From: Gordonia hongkongensis | GTDB taxonomy: Bacteria; Actinomycetota; Actinomycetes; Mycobacteriales; Mycobacteriaceae | NCBI RefSeq assembly: GCF_023078355.1 | Contig: NZ_CP095552.1 | Coordinates: forward strand, 5,084,001-5,148,000 | DNA: 64,000 bases | Direction: 5' to 3' | Shown: positions 54,072 to 63,457 of the stretch, in pieces | Position numbering within the stretch: position 1 is the stretch's first letter | Layout of the letters: every line of letters starts with the position of its first letter | Position numbers and translations under genes: made by a program | Notes under the pieces: generated by a model | Databases searched by the model: none | What the model was told of the DNA's origin: nothing | What the model saw: the letters and a program-made list of their open reading frames with translations, nothing else

Positions 54072-54146
54072 CGACGAAGACCGCCCATCGGAGGCGGCCG
54101 ACGACTTCGAGTCGACGGCCATGCCGCCGGTGGGCGGTATTCGTCG
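54072..54146 (+). terminator. Long stem-loop after ino1 (main content of the 293-bp gap)
   Basis: CGACGAAGACCGCCCA (54072-54087) pairs with TGGGCGGTATTCGTCG (54131-54146), one mismatch; inside, GGCGGC pairs with GCCGCC. It lies 30 bases past the ino1 stop. The rest of 54043-54335 should hold the terD promoter; nothing else seen. Confidence 0.7.
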
Positions 54147-54335
54147 TGAACACATGGAGCATCGGGGTGAACTGCTGCCGCCGCGAGCCTCACGGCGAGG
54201 CGAACGCGCAGGTCATCCATCCAAATCAGTGACCGCGCCAGACCCTTCACATAGAGTGTTGTCGATTGCTCCGAGTGGCCCGTATCGGGCACATCGGACA
54301 TCACGAGACCCTGTACCAACAGAAAGGCGCAAACC

Positions 54336-54911
54336 ATGGGCGTGAGCCTGAGCAAGGGCGGAAACGTTTCGCTGAGCAAGGAGGCTCCGGGCCTGACTGC
54401 GGTCTCCGTCGGCCTCGGCTGGGACATCCGAAGCACCACCGGTACCGACTTCGACCTCGACGCCAGCGCCATCGCGCTCGGCGCGGACAAGAAAGTCCTC
54501 TCCGACCAGCACTTCATCTTCTTCAACAACCTGCGTTCGCCCGACGGCTCGATCGAGCACACCGGCGACAACCTGACCGGTGAGGGCGAGGGCGACGACG
54601 AGGTCATCAAGGTCGACCTCGCGGGCGTTCCGCCGAACGTCGACTCCATCGTCTTCCCCGTCTCGATCTACGACGCGGATGCACGGTCGCAGTCGTTCGG
54701 CCAGGTCCGCAACGCGTTCATCCGCGTCGTCAACCAGGCCGGCGGCGCCGAGATCGCCCGCTACGACCTCAGCGAGGATGCCTCCACCGAGACCGCGATG
54801 GTTTTCGGTGAGCTGTACCGTCATGGGTCGGAGTGGAAGTTCCGCGCGGTCGGCCAGGGCTACGCCTCGGGTCTCGCGGGCATCGCCCGCGACTTCGGTG
54901 TGAACGTCTGA
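54336..54911 (+). CDS. TerD-family tellurium/stress resistance protein
   Basis: 191 residues, the usual TerD length. [20 protein letters not shown] is the classical start; calcium-binding loops lie in [18 protein letters not shown] and [20 protein letters not shown] with [15 protein letters not shown]-terminal [20 protein letters not shown] is typical. TerD/TerZ proteins bind calcium and are part of stress responses to tellurite, phage and chemical damage. Single gene between two terminators, upstream of a TerC-like gene. Confidence 0.95.
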   Translation: MGVSLSKGGNVSLSKEAPGLTAVSVGLGWDIRSTTGTDFDLDASAIALGADKKVLSDQHFIFFNNLRSPDGSIEHTGDNLTGEGEGDDEVIKVDLAGVPPNVDSIVFPVSIYDADARSQSFGQVRNAFIRVVNQAGGAEIARYDLSEDASTETAMVFGELYRHGSEWKFRAVGQGYASGLAGIARDFGVNV

Positions 54912-54951
54912 GTCTCTCGTAGACTCCGGCTGTCCGCCTGAACGTGCTTGT

Positions 54952-54987
54952 GGATGCCGCACCCGTTGTCGAACGGGTGCGGCATCC
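54952..54987 (+). terminator. Terminator after terD
   Basis: GGATGCCGCACCCGTT (54952-54967), loop GTCG, AACGGGTGCGGCATCC (54972-54987): perfect 16-bp stem, 40 bases after the stop. Confidence 0.9.
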
Positions 54988-55056
54988 GCGCGTCACCACT
55001 CCTCTCCGACAATGCGGTCGGCTGGTTTCCACGCACCCTAGAAAGGCCACAAGCCA

Positions 55057-56211
55057 GTGGTAGTAAGAATTTTCGGCCTCTCGGTCGTCGTGACGATCGT
55101 GTCGCTGATCATCGCTTTCCTCTATGGCGGCGTCGAAGCGCTGATCCTGACCGCCATCCTCGGCGTCTTCGAGATCTCGCTCTCCTTCGACAACGCGGTC
55201 ATCAATGCCACGATCCTCCGCCGGATGAGCGAGTTCTGGCAGAAGATCTTCCTCACCATCGGCATCCTGATTGCCGTCTTCGGTATGCGACTGGTGTTCC
55301 CGCTGGTCATCGTGTGGCTCGCGTCGGGTCTCAACCCGGTTGAGGCGCTCGACCTCGCACTGAACCCGCCGCCCAACGATGCGGCCTACTTCCCCAACGG
55401 CGATCCCAGCTACGAGACGATCATCACCGACGCCCACCCGCAGATCGCGGCCTTCGGCGGCATGTTCCTGCTGATGCTGTTCCTCGGCTTCGTCTTCGAG
55501 CAGAAGGAGCTCACGTGGCTGACCTGGATCGAGCGGCCGCTCGAGAAGATCGGCAAGCTGGAGATGCTCGAGGTCGTCATCGCCATGACGCTTCTCGTCC
55601 TCACTGCGACCTACATCGCCGCGCCCGACGAGCGGTCGACGGTCATGATCGCCGGCTCACTCGGCATGATCACCTACATCCTGGTCAACGGCCTCGGCGA
55701 GTACTTCAACGTCGAGACCGCGGAAGATGACGAAGCGGCCGAGCCCGGCACCGACGCCGCGGAGAAAGCGGCAATCGAGAAGACCAACGGAAAGTCGGGA
55801 CCGTCGGACCTGGCCAAGGCGACAGGCAAGGCCGGCTTCTTCCTGTTCCTCTACCTCGAGGTGCTCGATGCGTCGTTTTCCTTCGACGGCGTCATCGGCG
55901 CGTTCGCCATCACGGCGGATCCGATCATCATCGCCCTCGGCCTCGGCCTCATCGGTGCGATGTTCGTCCGTTCGCTCACCGTCTACTTGGTGCGCAAGGG
56001 CACGCTGTCGGAGTATGTGTACCTCGAGCACGGAGCGCACTGGGCGATCGGCGCGCTGGCGTTCATCCTGCTGTACTCCATCGGCACCCACGTCCCCGAG
56101 ATCATCACCGGCCTGATCGGTGTCGCGCTGATCATCGCCGCACTGATCTCCAGCATCGTGCGTCGAAACCGCCTCGCGGCGAAGGGCGAAGAGGAGAAGG
56201 TCAACATCTGA
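55057..56211 (+). CDS. TerC-superfamily DUF475 membrane protein
   Basis: 384 residues, about 9 helices. Two matching halves each bear the TerC-type acidic motif in a helix: VFEISLSFDNAVINATIL (~38-55) and VLDASFSFDGVIGAFAIT. Between them is a long acidic cytoplasmic loop (EDDEAAEPGTDAAEKAAIEK). Start MVVRIFGLSVVVTIVSLII with site AGAAAGG. TerC-like proteins are thought to move or sense metal ions and to dock TerD-like partners at the membrane; the adjacency to terD supports that. Ends at a double terminator. Confidence 0.88.
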   Translation: MVVRIFGLSVVVTIVSLIIAFLYGGVEALILTAILGVFEISLSFDNAVINATILRRMSEFWQKIFLTIGILIAVFGMRLVFPLVIVWLASGLNPVEALDLALNPPPNDAAYFPNGDPSYETIITDAHPQIAAFGGMFLLMLFLGFVFEQKELTWLTWIERPLEKIGKLEMLEVVIAMTLLVLTATYIAAPDERSTVMIAGSLGMITYILVNGLGEYFNVETAEDDEAAEPGTDAAEKAAIEKTNGKSGPSDLAKATGKAGFFLFLYLEVLDASFSFDGVIGAFAITADPIIIALGLGLIGAMFVRSLTVYLVRKGTLSEYVYLEHGAHWAIGALAFILLYSIGTHVPEIITGLIGVALIIAALISSIVRRNRLAAKGEEEKVNI

Positions 56212-56222
56212 CCCTTCGCCCT

Positions 56223-56333
56223 CTGAGGAGCACCCGGAGCTTGCGCAAGCTCGCTCCTCAGGGAGCAGAGGCCGGAGCCGGGTACCACCTACGAACGACT
56301 GCGCCGCAGGACCCCGAAGGTCCTGCGGCGCAG
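56223..56333. terminator. Two stem-loops between convergent terC-like and AIM24 genes
   Basis: First: CTGAGGAGC (56223-56231) with GCTCCTCAG (56253-56261), enclosing the palindrome GAGCTTGCGCAAGCTC. Second: CTGCGCCGCAGGACC (56299-56313), loop CCGAA, GGTCCTGCGGCGCAG (56319-56333), a perfect 15-bp stem. Together they separate the two convergent operons. Confidence 0.85.
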
Positions 56334-56351
56334 TGGTTTCGAGAGCCCGAC

Positions 56352-57116
56352 TCAGCCCTGCTGCTGCCCTAGTTGCTGGGTGATCTGCTGGTTGATCTGG
56401 TGCAGGCTGGGCACCGACATGCCCGGGAGATGGCCCTGGATGGTGCGCAGGACCGACGAGTCGTCGCGCACCTTCTCGCTCGACTGCACGAGAACCGTTC
56501 CCGCGCCGGTGAAGTCGAACTGGCGCTCCTCGCCCGAGTTCAACCCCATCCGCCGGCCCGCGGCCGCGATGAAACCGTTGACCCACGCCTCGTCGTAATG
56601 GTGACTGGGCGACGGGCAATCCGACCATCCGACAAGCGCTTCGGGATCGACGCGCACCGGCGGTTCGACGAACATCACCGGGCCGTTCGACGACGCGAGG
56701 AACTTACCGGTGCCGATGAGCGTCAGGAACCCCGGCACGATCGACTGGTTGAGCGACAGGTTCGGCTGGAAGGCAAGAAGATTGGCCGCCCGGATGGTGA
56801 GGTTGCCGTCTTCGAGGTCGTAGGCGTTGATGTCGTATCCGCGGTCGCCGATGATCAGCTTGCCGTGGCCCTCGGCGACGACGTAGTCACCGAGGTACAG
56901 CGGGGCGGAGAACTGCTGCGCCACCATCTGCAGCATGTTCCCCTGCAGACCCTGGGTCAGCGCGGTGAACTGCATCTGCCCGTAGTAGGCGATCATCGCG
57001 CCCTTGGACATGAACCACGGCTGGTTGAGGTCGATGCAGAAGGAGTAGTTGTTGTCCGGCACGTTGTCGTCCGACGGCAAGTTCATCGGACTCCACACGG
57101 TGTTGAGTTGGCTCAT
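56352..57116 (-). CDS. AIM24-family protein (third of three in tandem)
   Basis: 254 residues from ATG 57116, overlapping the stop of the gene before it (57113). AIM24/TIGR00266-type beta-helical fold: GAMIAYYGQMQFTAL, LYLGDYVVAEGHGKLIIGD, RAANLLAFQPNLSLN, SSNGPVMFVEPPVRVDPEAL and the C-terminal FTGAGTVLVQSSEKV. Ends with a Gln-rich helix (HQINQQITQQLGQQQG). Prokaryotic members often lie with TerD and related stress genes; function unproven. Confidence 0.85.
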   Translation of the reverse strand: MSQLNTVWSPMNLPSDDNVPDNNYSFCIDLNQPWFMSKGAMIAYYGQMQFTALTQGLQGNMLQMVAQQFSAPLYLGDYVVAEGHGKLIIGDRGYDINAYDLEDGNLTIRAANLLAFQPNLSLNQSIVPGFLTLIGTGKFLASSNGPVMFVEPPVRVDPEALVGWSDCPSPSHHYDEAWVNGFIAAAGRRMGLNSGEERQFDFTGAGTVLVQSSEKVRDDSSVLRTIQGHLPGMSVPSLHQINQQITQQLGQQQG

Positions 57117-57829
57117 AGTTTCTCCTCCGATGCCTGCACGTACACGATGCCCTGTCCGGAGCACTCCAATTGCATTGCCTCACCGCCGGTTCGGCCTACG
57201 TTGCGCCAGCTCATCGCCGACCGCAGGCTGGTGTTGACCTGACCGGCCGACCCGACGAACGCCTGCGGGTCGACGGTCACCGGCGGCTTGGCCGGGGACA
57301 CCTCGAGCTCGAAGACCCCGCCGTGCCCGAGCAGCACCGCCGAACCCGGACCCGACAGCTGCGTCGTGAACATGCCCTGACCGGTGACGGCTCCGGCAGC
57401 AGCGGACCGCAATGCACCGAACAGGCCGCCACCACCGCCGCCACCGCCGCCCTGTGAGGCGACCGAGACGACGGAGGCCTGCAGGTTGGCCGCGTAGGCG
57501 AGCAGCCGCGACGCCTCGACCCGGATCGTGCCGCCGACCGCTGCGAGATCCACGACGTGCACCTCGATGCCGAGGAAGCCGTAGTGCACCTCGCCGTGCC
57601 CCTGCGCGATCATCGTCGACTCGTGCTCGCCGGCGAGCATCCGGCCGGCCATCCCGCCCATGCCGCCCAGTCCCGGCATCCCGCCGCCCATACCGCCGGC
57701 CCCCGCGATCTGGTGGGGCTGGAAATGCACGTTGCCCTTGTAGAAGAGCATCGCCCCGCGTCGCGCGACGACCGGCCCGGTACCGCCGATGTCGACGGAG
57801 ACGACCTTGCTGTTGACCTTGGTGAACAT
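57113..57829 (-). CDS. AIM24-family protein (second of three)
   Basis: 238 residues from ATG 57829. FTKVNSKVVSVDIGGTGPVV, RRGAMLFYKGNVHFQP, then a Gly/Met-rich insert (MGGGMPGLGGMGGMAG) and a Gly stretch GGGGGGGGG in a loop, MFTTQLSGPGSAVLLGHGG and QLECSGQGIVYVQASE at the end. The low-complexity loops are unusual for the family. Middle gene of a tight three-gene operon of paralogues, 16 bases after the first. Confidence 0.85.
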   Translation of the reverse strand: MFTKVNSKVVSVDIGGTGPVVARRGAMLFYKGNVHFQPHQIAGAGGMGGGMPGLGGMGGMAGRMLAGEHESTMIAQGHGEVHYGFLGIEVHVVDLAAVGGTIRVEASRLLAYAANLQASVVSVASQGGGGGGGGGLFGALRSAAAGAVTGQGMFTTQLSGPGSAVLLGHGGVFELEVSPAKPPVTVDPQAFVGSAGQVNTSLRSAMSWRNVGRTGGEAMQLECSGQGIVYVQASEEKL

Positions 57830-57845
57830 TCTCGCTACCTCACCC

Positions 57846-58466
57846 TCACCGCTCGGCCGGCTGGATCGACACGACGCCGCTGCCATCCCAGCGCAACGAG
57901 AACGCCTCTCCGCCACCCTGTCCCAGCGCCGACCGCCAGGAGACATCGGTGACGAAGGACTGACTCAACTGGCCGCGGGCGCAGACGAACGCGTCCGGGT
58001 CGACCACGAGCGGATACTGCGGTGACACCTCGAGGTGGATGAGCGGGCCGCCGTTGGACAACAGTGCGATCTGCCCGTGGCCGCTCACCGTCGTGGTGAA
58101 CAGACCCTGACCCGACGACGCTCCGCGCAGGCCGGCGAAGGTGACGTTGGTCTGCAGGTTGCCGTTGAGCACCATCAGTTGCTCGGATTCCACCTGCAGG
58201 GTCTCGTTGTTGAGCTCGATGACGGTCGTCTCGGCGGCGTTGTGCGCGAAGTACACGATGCCGTTGCCGGAGGCCTCCATGAGCGACAGCGCCTCCCCGG
58301 TGGCCCGCTGCTTCAGGCCCGCGAGCACGCCGTCGCCGCCGCCGAAGCCCGCCGATTTGAAGGTGACCTGTCCCTCGTAGGCGACCATCGACCCGCTGAT
58401 CGCGCGGACCGAGGAGTTGTTCAGCCTGGCTTCCACCACGCGTTTGGACCGTTGTACCAACTGCAT
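57846..58466 (-). CDS. AIM24-family protein (first of three)
   Basis: 206 residues from ATG 58466: SGSMVAYEGQVTFKSAG, GIVYFAHNAAETTVIELNNE, QSEQ-like VESEQLMVLNGNLQTNV, LFTTTVSGHGQIALLSNGG and PLVVDPDAFVCARGQLSQSF, all matching its two neighbours. First gene of the operon. The 167 bases to the divergent plus-strand gene at 58634 should hold both promoters, so the AIM24 set and the Ter biosynthetic set probably respond together. Confidence 0.85.
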   Translation of the reverse strand: MQLVQRSKRVVEARLNNSSVRAISGSMVAYEGQVTFKSAGFGGGDGVLAGLKQRATGEALSLMEASGNGIVYFAHNAAETTVIELNNETLQVESEQLMVLNGNLQTNVTFAGLRGASSGQGLFTTTVSGHGQIALLSNGGPLIHLEVSPQYPLVVDPDAFVCARGQLSQSFVTDVSWRSALGQGGGEAFSLRWDGSGVVSIQPAER

Positions 58467-58633
58467 TCGACGTGCCTCTCTCGCGCCGTGGGGAGGCCGC
58501 CGTTCGACCATCCCTCGTTCGTCTCCCGACGCCATCCCCGCACCGCGGCACCTGCCGGCATCTCGGCATCCCAGCTCGCCGTGAGCCGGGGAATCCGGCC
58601 TCATACCGAGATGAAAATAGCCGATAGCATCGA

Positions 58634-59827
58634 GTGGTGCCCGGAAACTTCGTACGTCGTTGGTTCGGGAACGATTCACGCACGAATTCCGCGCCACCTG
58701 CATCATCGGAACAAATGACGGCGGCGTTCCTGGAGTCCGAATCCGTCCTGGCCGAGATCGATCCGGCCGTCGCGGTGACCGCCGCCCTCGACCCGCGCTC
58801 TCGCCTGCGCGCCTCGTGGTCGGATATCCGCGAGCAGCACGCCCAGGCAACGTCGGACTACCTCCGGCTGGTGTCCCCGCCGGCCGGCACACGCGTCGAC
58901 CCCCGGGATCTCGACCGGTCGACGCAGACGCTGCGGTCGATCACCGCCTCCATGCGCGACTTCGCCCAGACCAACGCCGAGACCCTCGAGCGGGCGCGGG
59001 CCACGGCGCGGGCCGCCGACGCCCAGGACCACGAGGCCCGGGTGGCCGCCAACCGGGCGATGACCGCCCTGGAGAACACCGCACCGGCAGTGGCACGACT
59101 GCAGTCGGTGTCGGACGCCACCGACGACCTCGCGCGTGCGCTCACGGCTTTCGACCAGGGCGCGGGGCTGCGTGACCGGCAGACCGCCGCGGCAGCCGTG
59201 CTGAGCTCGGCGCGCCGCCTCGAGCAACTTCTCGCCGATGCCCCCGCCTTCGCCGACCGCGCGCAGCAGGTCATCCGTTCGGTGGAAACGCGCCGGAGCG
59301 CGGTGTCCACCCGGAGCGCGCAACTCCCCGACACCCTCTCGGCGCTGCGCCGGGAGTTCAGTGCCGATTGCTCCCTCGATCTACAGCGCAACGGCTCGGT
59401 CGTCGACGAACGGCTCGAACACGCCGACGCCGAGCTCGCGGCCGCCCGCGCGATGGTCGATGCTGCCCCCGACCAGGCCATCGGCCGCGCCGACGCCGCC
59501 CGCGACGACCTGGCCGTCGCGGAGAAGGCCGTCGACGCCGTGCTCGACCGGTTGCGACTCCTGCGGGAGGTGCGCGCCGACCCGCGGGGCGCGGAGCAGC
59601 GCGTGCGCTTCCGCCTGCGCGACGCCCAGCTCTTTGCGGTCAATCACCGTCTGGTTGACGAATGGGGCTCGGTCCTCGATGCTCAGGCCGACCGGATCGA
59701 GCGCGCCAAAGGGGTTCTGGATCGCATCCACCCCGACTACTGGAGCTACCTGACGCAGCTGCGTGCGGTGGACGACCGGATCACCGAGATCGTTTCGCGG
59801 ATGAGAGGACAGGTGGCCGCAGGATGA
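58634..59827 (+). CDS. Helical coiled-coil protein heading the Ter biosynthetic operon
   Basis: 397 residues from GTG 58634 (start weak; ATG 58715, 27 codons on, is the alternative). Almost all helix: RASWSDIREQHAQATSDYLR, TLERARATARAADAQDHEAR, AQQVIRSVETRRSAVSTRSA, ELAAARAMVDAAPDQAIGRA. No membrane part, no named domain; it has the look of helical proteins such as TelA-type ones without clear identity. Stop overlaps the lyase start (ATGA), so it is in the same operon. Confidence 0.7.
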   Translation: MVPGNFVRRWFGNDSRTNSAPPASSEQMTAAFLESESVLAEIDPAVAVTAALDPRSRLRASWSDIREQHAQATSDYLRLVSPPAGTRVDPRDLDRSTQTLRSITASMRDFAQTNAETLERARATARAADAQDHEARVAANRAMTALENTAPAVARLQSVSDATDDLARALTAFDQGAGLRDRQTAAAAVLSSARRLEQLLADAPAFADRAQQVIRSVETRRSAVSTRSAQLPDTLSALRREFSADCSLDLQRNGSVVDERLEHADAELAAARAMVDAAPDQAIGRADAARDDLAVAEKAVDAVLDRLRLLREVRADPRGAEQRVRFRLRDAQLFAVNHRLVDEWGSVLDAQADRIERAKGVLDRIHPDYWSYLTQLRAVDDRITEIVSRMRGQVAAG

Positions 59828-61041
59828 CCACCACTGCACGACACGACGACACCGGTCTCGAGCCCGGGACGATCCGGCACTTCGACCACCTGGAGCCGTC
59901 GGTCTCGAACTCCCTCTTCCACCGGCAGCCCGAGCCGATCGAGCCGACCTGGCCGGCGCAGCGGCTCGCCGTCGCGCTGGGCGCCACCCTGTACGTCCCG
60001 GCAACCCGGCCCGATCTTGCCGAGGTCATCCGCCGACGCCGGGCCGAGGGTGTGATCTCGATGGTCATCGACCTCGAGGACGCGGTCGCCGACGACGAGG
60101 AGGCCGAGGCGATCGAGCACGCCGTGGCCGCGTTGCGCGCTATCGCCGCGAACCCGTGCCGGCCGATGTTGCTGTTCGTCCGTCCGCGGTCGGCCGACCG
60201 GATAGTGCCGATCGCCACCACGCTCGACACCCCGTCGGTGCTGACCGGGTTCGTCATCCCGAAGTTCTCGTCGGAGAATGCACCCGAGGCGTTCGACGCC
60301 GTTGCCACTGCCGGACAGATCCTCGACAAGCACCTCTGGGTCATGCCGGTTCTCGAGTCGGCCGCGGTCGTGCACCGCGAGACCCGCGACGACGAGTTGA
60401 CCGCCCTCGCGTCGCTCCTGAGCGCGCACCGCGACCACGTGCTCGCCGTGCGCATCGGTGCCACCGACATCTGTAGTCACTTCGGCATCCGCCGGGATCG
60501 TGACCTGACCATCTACGACGTCCGGGTCGCGGCCGATGTGATCGCCGGCATCGTCAACCATCTCGGCCGCAGCGACGAGAGCGGCTTCGTCGTGACGGGG
60601 CCGGTGTGGGAGTACTTCGCCGACCACGAGCGCATGTTCCAGCCCATGTTGCGTCACACGCCGTTCCGCGAGAACGACGCCGTCTACTTCCGGCAGCAGC
60701 TCGTCAGCCGCGACATGGACGGTCTCCTCCGCGAGATCACCCTCGATCGCGCCAACGGCCTGCACGGCAAGACCGTCATCCACCCCGCGCATGTCGCCGC
60801 GGTGCACGCGTTGTCGGCGGTCACCCACGAGGAGTATCACGATGCACTCGACATCCTGGCCGGTGAGTCCGGCGGGGTACGGGCGTCGTCGTACCGCAAC
60901 AAGATGAACGAGCTGAAGCCCCACCGCAACTGGGCCTTGCGGGTCATCGATCGCGCTGCCGCCTTCGGCGTGACCCGCCAGGGGGTCTCGTTCGTCGACC
61001 TGCTCACCGCGCTCGCCTCGCCCGGGTCGGCCACCTCGTGA
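59824..61041 (+). CDS. HpcH/HpaI-type C-C bond lyase of the Ter-associated operon
   Basis: 405 residues from ATG 59824. TIM-barrel lyase related to citrate lyase beta: LGATLYVPATRPDLAEVIRR, GVISMVIDLEDAVADDEEAE with the metal acids, MLLFVRPRSADRIVP, VMPVLESAAVVHRETRDD and KTVIHPAHVAAVHALSAV. It matches the C-C_Bond_Lyase family typically encoded with TerD-linked PRTases. Proposed to make or cleave a carbon-carbon bond in a nucleoside-like product. Stop overlaps the next GTG. Confidence 0.85.
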   Translation: MTTTARHDDTGLEPGTIRHFDHLEPSVSNSLFHRQPEPIEPTWPAQRLAVALGATLYVPATRPDLAEVIRRRRAEGVISMVIDLEDAVADDEEAEAIEHAVAALRAIAANPCRPMLLFVRPRSADRIVPIATTLDTPSVLTGFVIPKFSSENAPEAFDAVATAGQILDKHLWVMPVLESAAVVHRETRDDELTALASLLSAHRDHVLAVRIGATDICSHFGIRRDRDLTIYDVRVAADVIAGIVNHLGRSDESGFVVTGPVWEYFADHERMFQPMLRHTPFRENDAVYFRQQLVSRDMDGLLREITLDRANGLHGKTVIHPAHVAAVHALSAVTHEEYHDALDILAGESGGVRASSYRNKMNELKPHRNWALRVIDRAAAFGVTRQGVSFVDLLTALASPGSATS

Positions 61042-62333
61042 ACGATCCGGACACCGTCGGCATCGACTGGGTGACCGAACGTTTCGGCGTCGAGATCGCC
61101 GACGTCGGCGACACTCCGGGTCACACGGTCCGCGACCTCGTCTCACTCGGCTTGCGCCACAACCGACGCCGTGCTCATCTGCTGGTCTCGACCGTGCTGG
61201 GCAAGCACATCCCGACCTCGCCCGCGATTGTGCGTGGCGCCGCCGACGACCTCGGCGCCGCGATCGTCGCCGAGATCGGCGCGAATGCGGCGCGCGACGC
61301 CGTCGTCTTCGGTTTCGCCGAAACCGCGACCGGGCTCGGACACTGTGTCGCCGAACGCATCTCCGCATCCCGGTATCTGCACTCGACGCGGCGCAGACGC
61401 CCGGATGTGGTGGTGACGGGCACCTTCGAGGAAGGGCATTCACATGCGACGACGCATTTGCTGCAGCCCAGCGATTCCGCATTTCTCGACCCCGTGACGC
61501 CGGACGAGGTATTGATCCTGGTCGACGACGAGATCTCCACCGGCAAGACCGCGCTCGGCGCCATCGAGGCCATCGTCGCGGACCGTCCCCGTAAGCGGTT
61601 CGTCGTGGCGTCCCTGGTCGACATGCGTACACCCGCGCAGAAGTCCGAATGCGATGATCTCGCAGCTAAACTCGGCGTCGATGTCGCCTACGTGGCGCTC
61701 GCGCACGGCTCGATCACCCTTCCCCCGGACCTCCTCGATGAGGTGTGGCAGCTCCGGTCCGACGAGCTCAACCCGGTGGCAGCCCGGCGCGGCGGCCAAG
61801 TCGCGGTGGCCCTCGACTGGCCGGCGGCAGTTCCCGACGGCGGCAGGCACGGAATTCTCCGCACCGACTCGACGGGCTTCCGGCGAGCGGCGACCGCGGC
61901 CGCCGACACCGTGGCGGCACAACTCGATCCGCGGCGCCCGGTGGTCGTGATCGGGCACGAGGAACTGATGTACGCACCCTTGTGCATCGCCGAGTCGCTG
62001 GAGCGTCGTGGCTTCGCCACCGGATACCAGACCACCACGAGGTCGCCGGCCCAGGTGCACGACGTCCCGGGGTATCCGCTCCGGCGCGGATTCCGGTTCA
62101 CCGCACCGGAACCCGATCCGGAGACGCCGCGCTATGTCTACAACGTGTCCTCCGTCGACCATCCGGACCCGCAGGTCGTCCTGATCGTCGACTCGCCGGC
62201 GGACACCGATGAGTTACGCGCGCCCGGTGGACTCGTCGACGTCCTCACCGCCGCCGGGCACCCGGTGGTGCTGGCCGTCTTGCCCGCCACCGACCAGCCT
62301 GCCCTGGCACGAACCCGAGAGGCGGTGCGCTGA
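61038..62333 (+). CDS. Phosphoribosyltransferase-TRSP protein of the Ter-associated operon
   Basis: 431 residues from GTG 61038. The PRTase core has the PRPP loop EVLILVDDEISTGKTALGAI (~155-174) and earlier VVFGFAETATGLGHCVAERI. The C-terminal half (VVVIGHEELMYAPLCIAESL, SVDHPDPQVVLIVDSPADTD) fits the TRSP domain that usually follows in this family. Expected to attach or remove a phosphoribosyl group. Coupled on both sides by overlaps (GTGA upstream, TGATG downstream). Confidence 0.85.
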   Translation: MNDPDTVGIDWVTERFGVEIADVGDTPGHTVRDLVSLGLRHNRRRAHLLVSTVLGKHIPTSPAIVRGAADDLGAAIVAEIGANAARDAVVFGFAETATGLGHCVAERISASRYLHSTRRRRPDVVVTGTFEEGHSHATTHLLQPSDSAFLDPVTPDEVLILVDDEISTGKTALGAIEAIVADRPRKRFVVASLVDMRTPAQKSECDDLAAKLGVDVAYVALAHGSITLPPDLLDEVWQLRSDELNPVAARRGGQVAVALDWPAAVPDGGRHGILRTDSTGFRRAATAAADTVAAQLDPRRPVVVIGHEELMYAPLCIAESLERRGFATGYQTTTRSPAQVHDVPGYPLRRGFRFTAPEPDPETPRYVYNVSSVDHPDPQVVLIVDSPADTDELRAPGGLVDVLTAAGHPVVLAVLPATDQPALARTREAVR

Positions 62334-63457
62334 TGGACATCGCCACCACCACACCACCGCTGTGCGGACCGGAGTTCGGTTCGTACGCGGCCGACGAAGT
62401 CACCTGGCTGCTCAAAGACCTGTCCGACGTGGCGCTGGAAGGTGAACTGCGCGAACGGGAACGTCGAATCCAGTCCGGTCAGGCCCACTATGCGGAGTCG
62501 CTGCCGATCGAGTATCAACCCGGCCGCGAGTACCAGGAACTCTTCCATGCGACGCTACGGTCTTCCGCCCAGCGGCTCGCGGAAGCCGTCGGAGTGGTGT
62601 CCGAACTCATTCTGGCCGAGCGGCATTCCACGCCGACGCTGGTGTCGCTGGCGCGGGCCGGCACCCCGGTCGGCATCCTGATCCGACGGTGGATGGCGGC
62701 CGTCCACGGCATCGAACCCCAGCACTACACGATCTCGATCGTGCGCGCCCGCGGGATCGACACCGTCGCACTCGATCACATCGTGGCGCGGCACCCGGCG
62801 GAGTCGGTCGTCTTCGTCGACGGCTGGACCGGCAAGGGTGCCATCCAGCGCGAACTCACCGCCGCTGTCGACGGGTACGCGCGCGCCGGCCGGCCGCAAT
62901 TGCACGACGAACTCGCGGTGCTGGCCGACCCCGGCTCCTGCACGACCCTGTTCGGCACCAGGGACGACTTCCTCATCGCCTCCGCCTGCCTGAATTCCAC
63001 TGTCTCCGGCCTGGTCTCGCGCACCGTCCTGAATGCCGACCACATCGGTCCGGGCGAGTTCCACGGAGCGAAGTTCTACCGCCATCTCGCCGACTTCGAT
63101 GTCTCGGGACTGTTCCTGGACACCGTCAGCGCCGAGTTCGATGCAGTCGCCGACCGAGTTCGGGCGACGGTGTCGGCGATGACGCCGGAGTCACGCCGGC
63201 CCGACTGGTCCGGTTGGCGCTCCGTGGAGCAGATCCAGACCGAGTACGGCCTGTCGTCGATCAACCTGGTCAAGCCCGGCGTCGGCGAGACGACGCGGGT
63301 GCTGCTGCGTCGCGTACCGTGGCGCATCCTGGTGCGCGCCGACGATCTGCCCGAACATCGCCACATCCGGTTGCTCGCCGCCGAACGAGATGTGCCCGTG
63401 GAGGTCTCGCCCGATCTCGCGTACTCGTGTGTCGGGCTCATCAAGGAGGACTCGTGA
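62333..63457 (+). CDS. StiP-family / PRTase_1 protein with PELOTA-type RNA-binding end
   Basis: 374 residues. Family marks: PTLVSLARAGTPVGILIRRW, HYTISIVRARGIDTVALDHI and the PRTase-like VVFVDGWTGKGAIQRELTAA. The last ~80 residues (INLVKPGVGETTRVLLRRVP, WRILVRADDLPEHRHIRLLA) look like the PELOTA-type domain that follows. Databases call this cysteine protease StiP; the PRTase reading is the structure-based one. Works with the genes on both sides in making a modified nucleoside-like compound. Confidence 0.85.
   Translation: MDIATTTPPLCGPEFGSYAADEVTWLLKDLSDVALEGELRERERRIQSGQAHYAESLPIEYQPGREYQELFHATLRSSAQRLAEAVGVVSELILAERHSTPTLVSLARAGTPVGILIRRWMAAVHGIEPQHYTISIVRARGIDTVALDHIVARHPAESVVFVDGWTGKGAIQRELTAAVDGYARAGRPQLHDELAVLADPGSCTTLFGTRDDFLIASACLNSTVSGLVSRTVLNADHIGPGEFHGAKFYRHLADFDVSGLFLDTVSAEFDAVADRVRATVSAMTPESRRPDWSGWRSVEQIQTEYGLSSINLVKPGVGETTRVLLRRVPWRILVRADDLPEHRHIRLLAAERDVPVEVSPDLAYSCVGLIKEDS

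Noticed and set aside
53005..54162. 385-residue minus-strand frame opposite ino1
   Set aside because: Antisense of a well-conserved enzyme, no ribosome site and biased composition.
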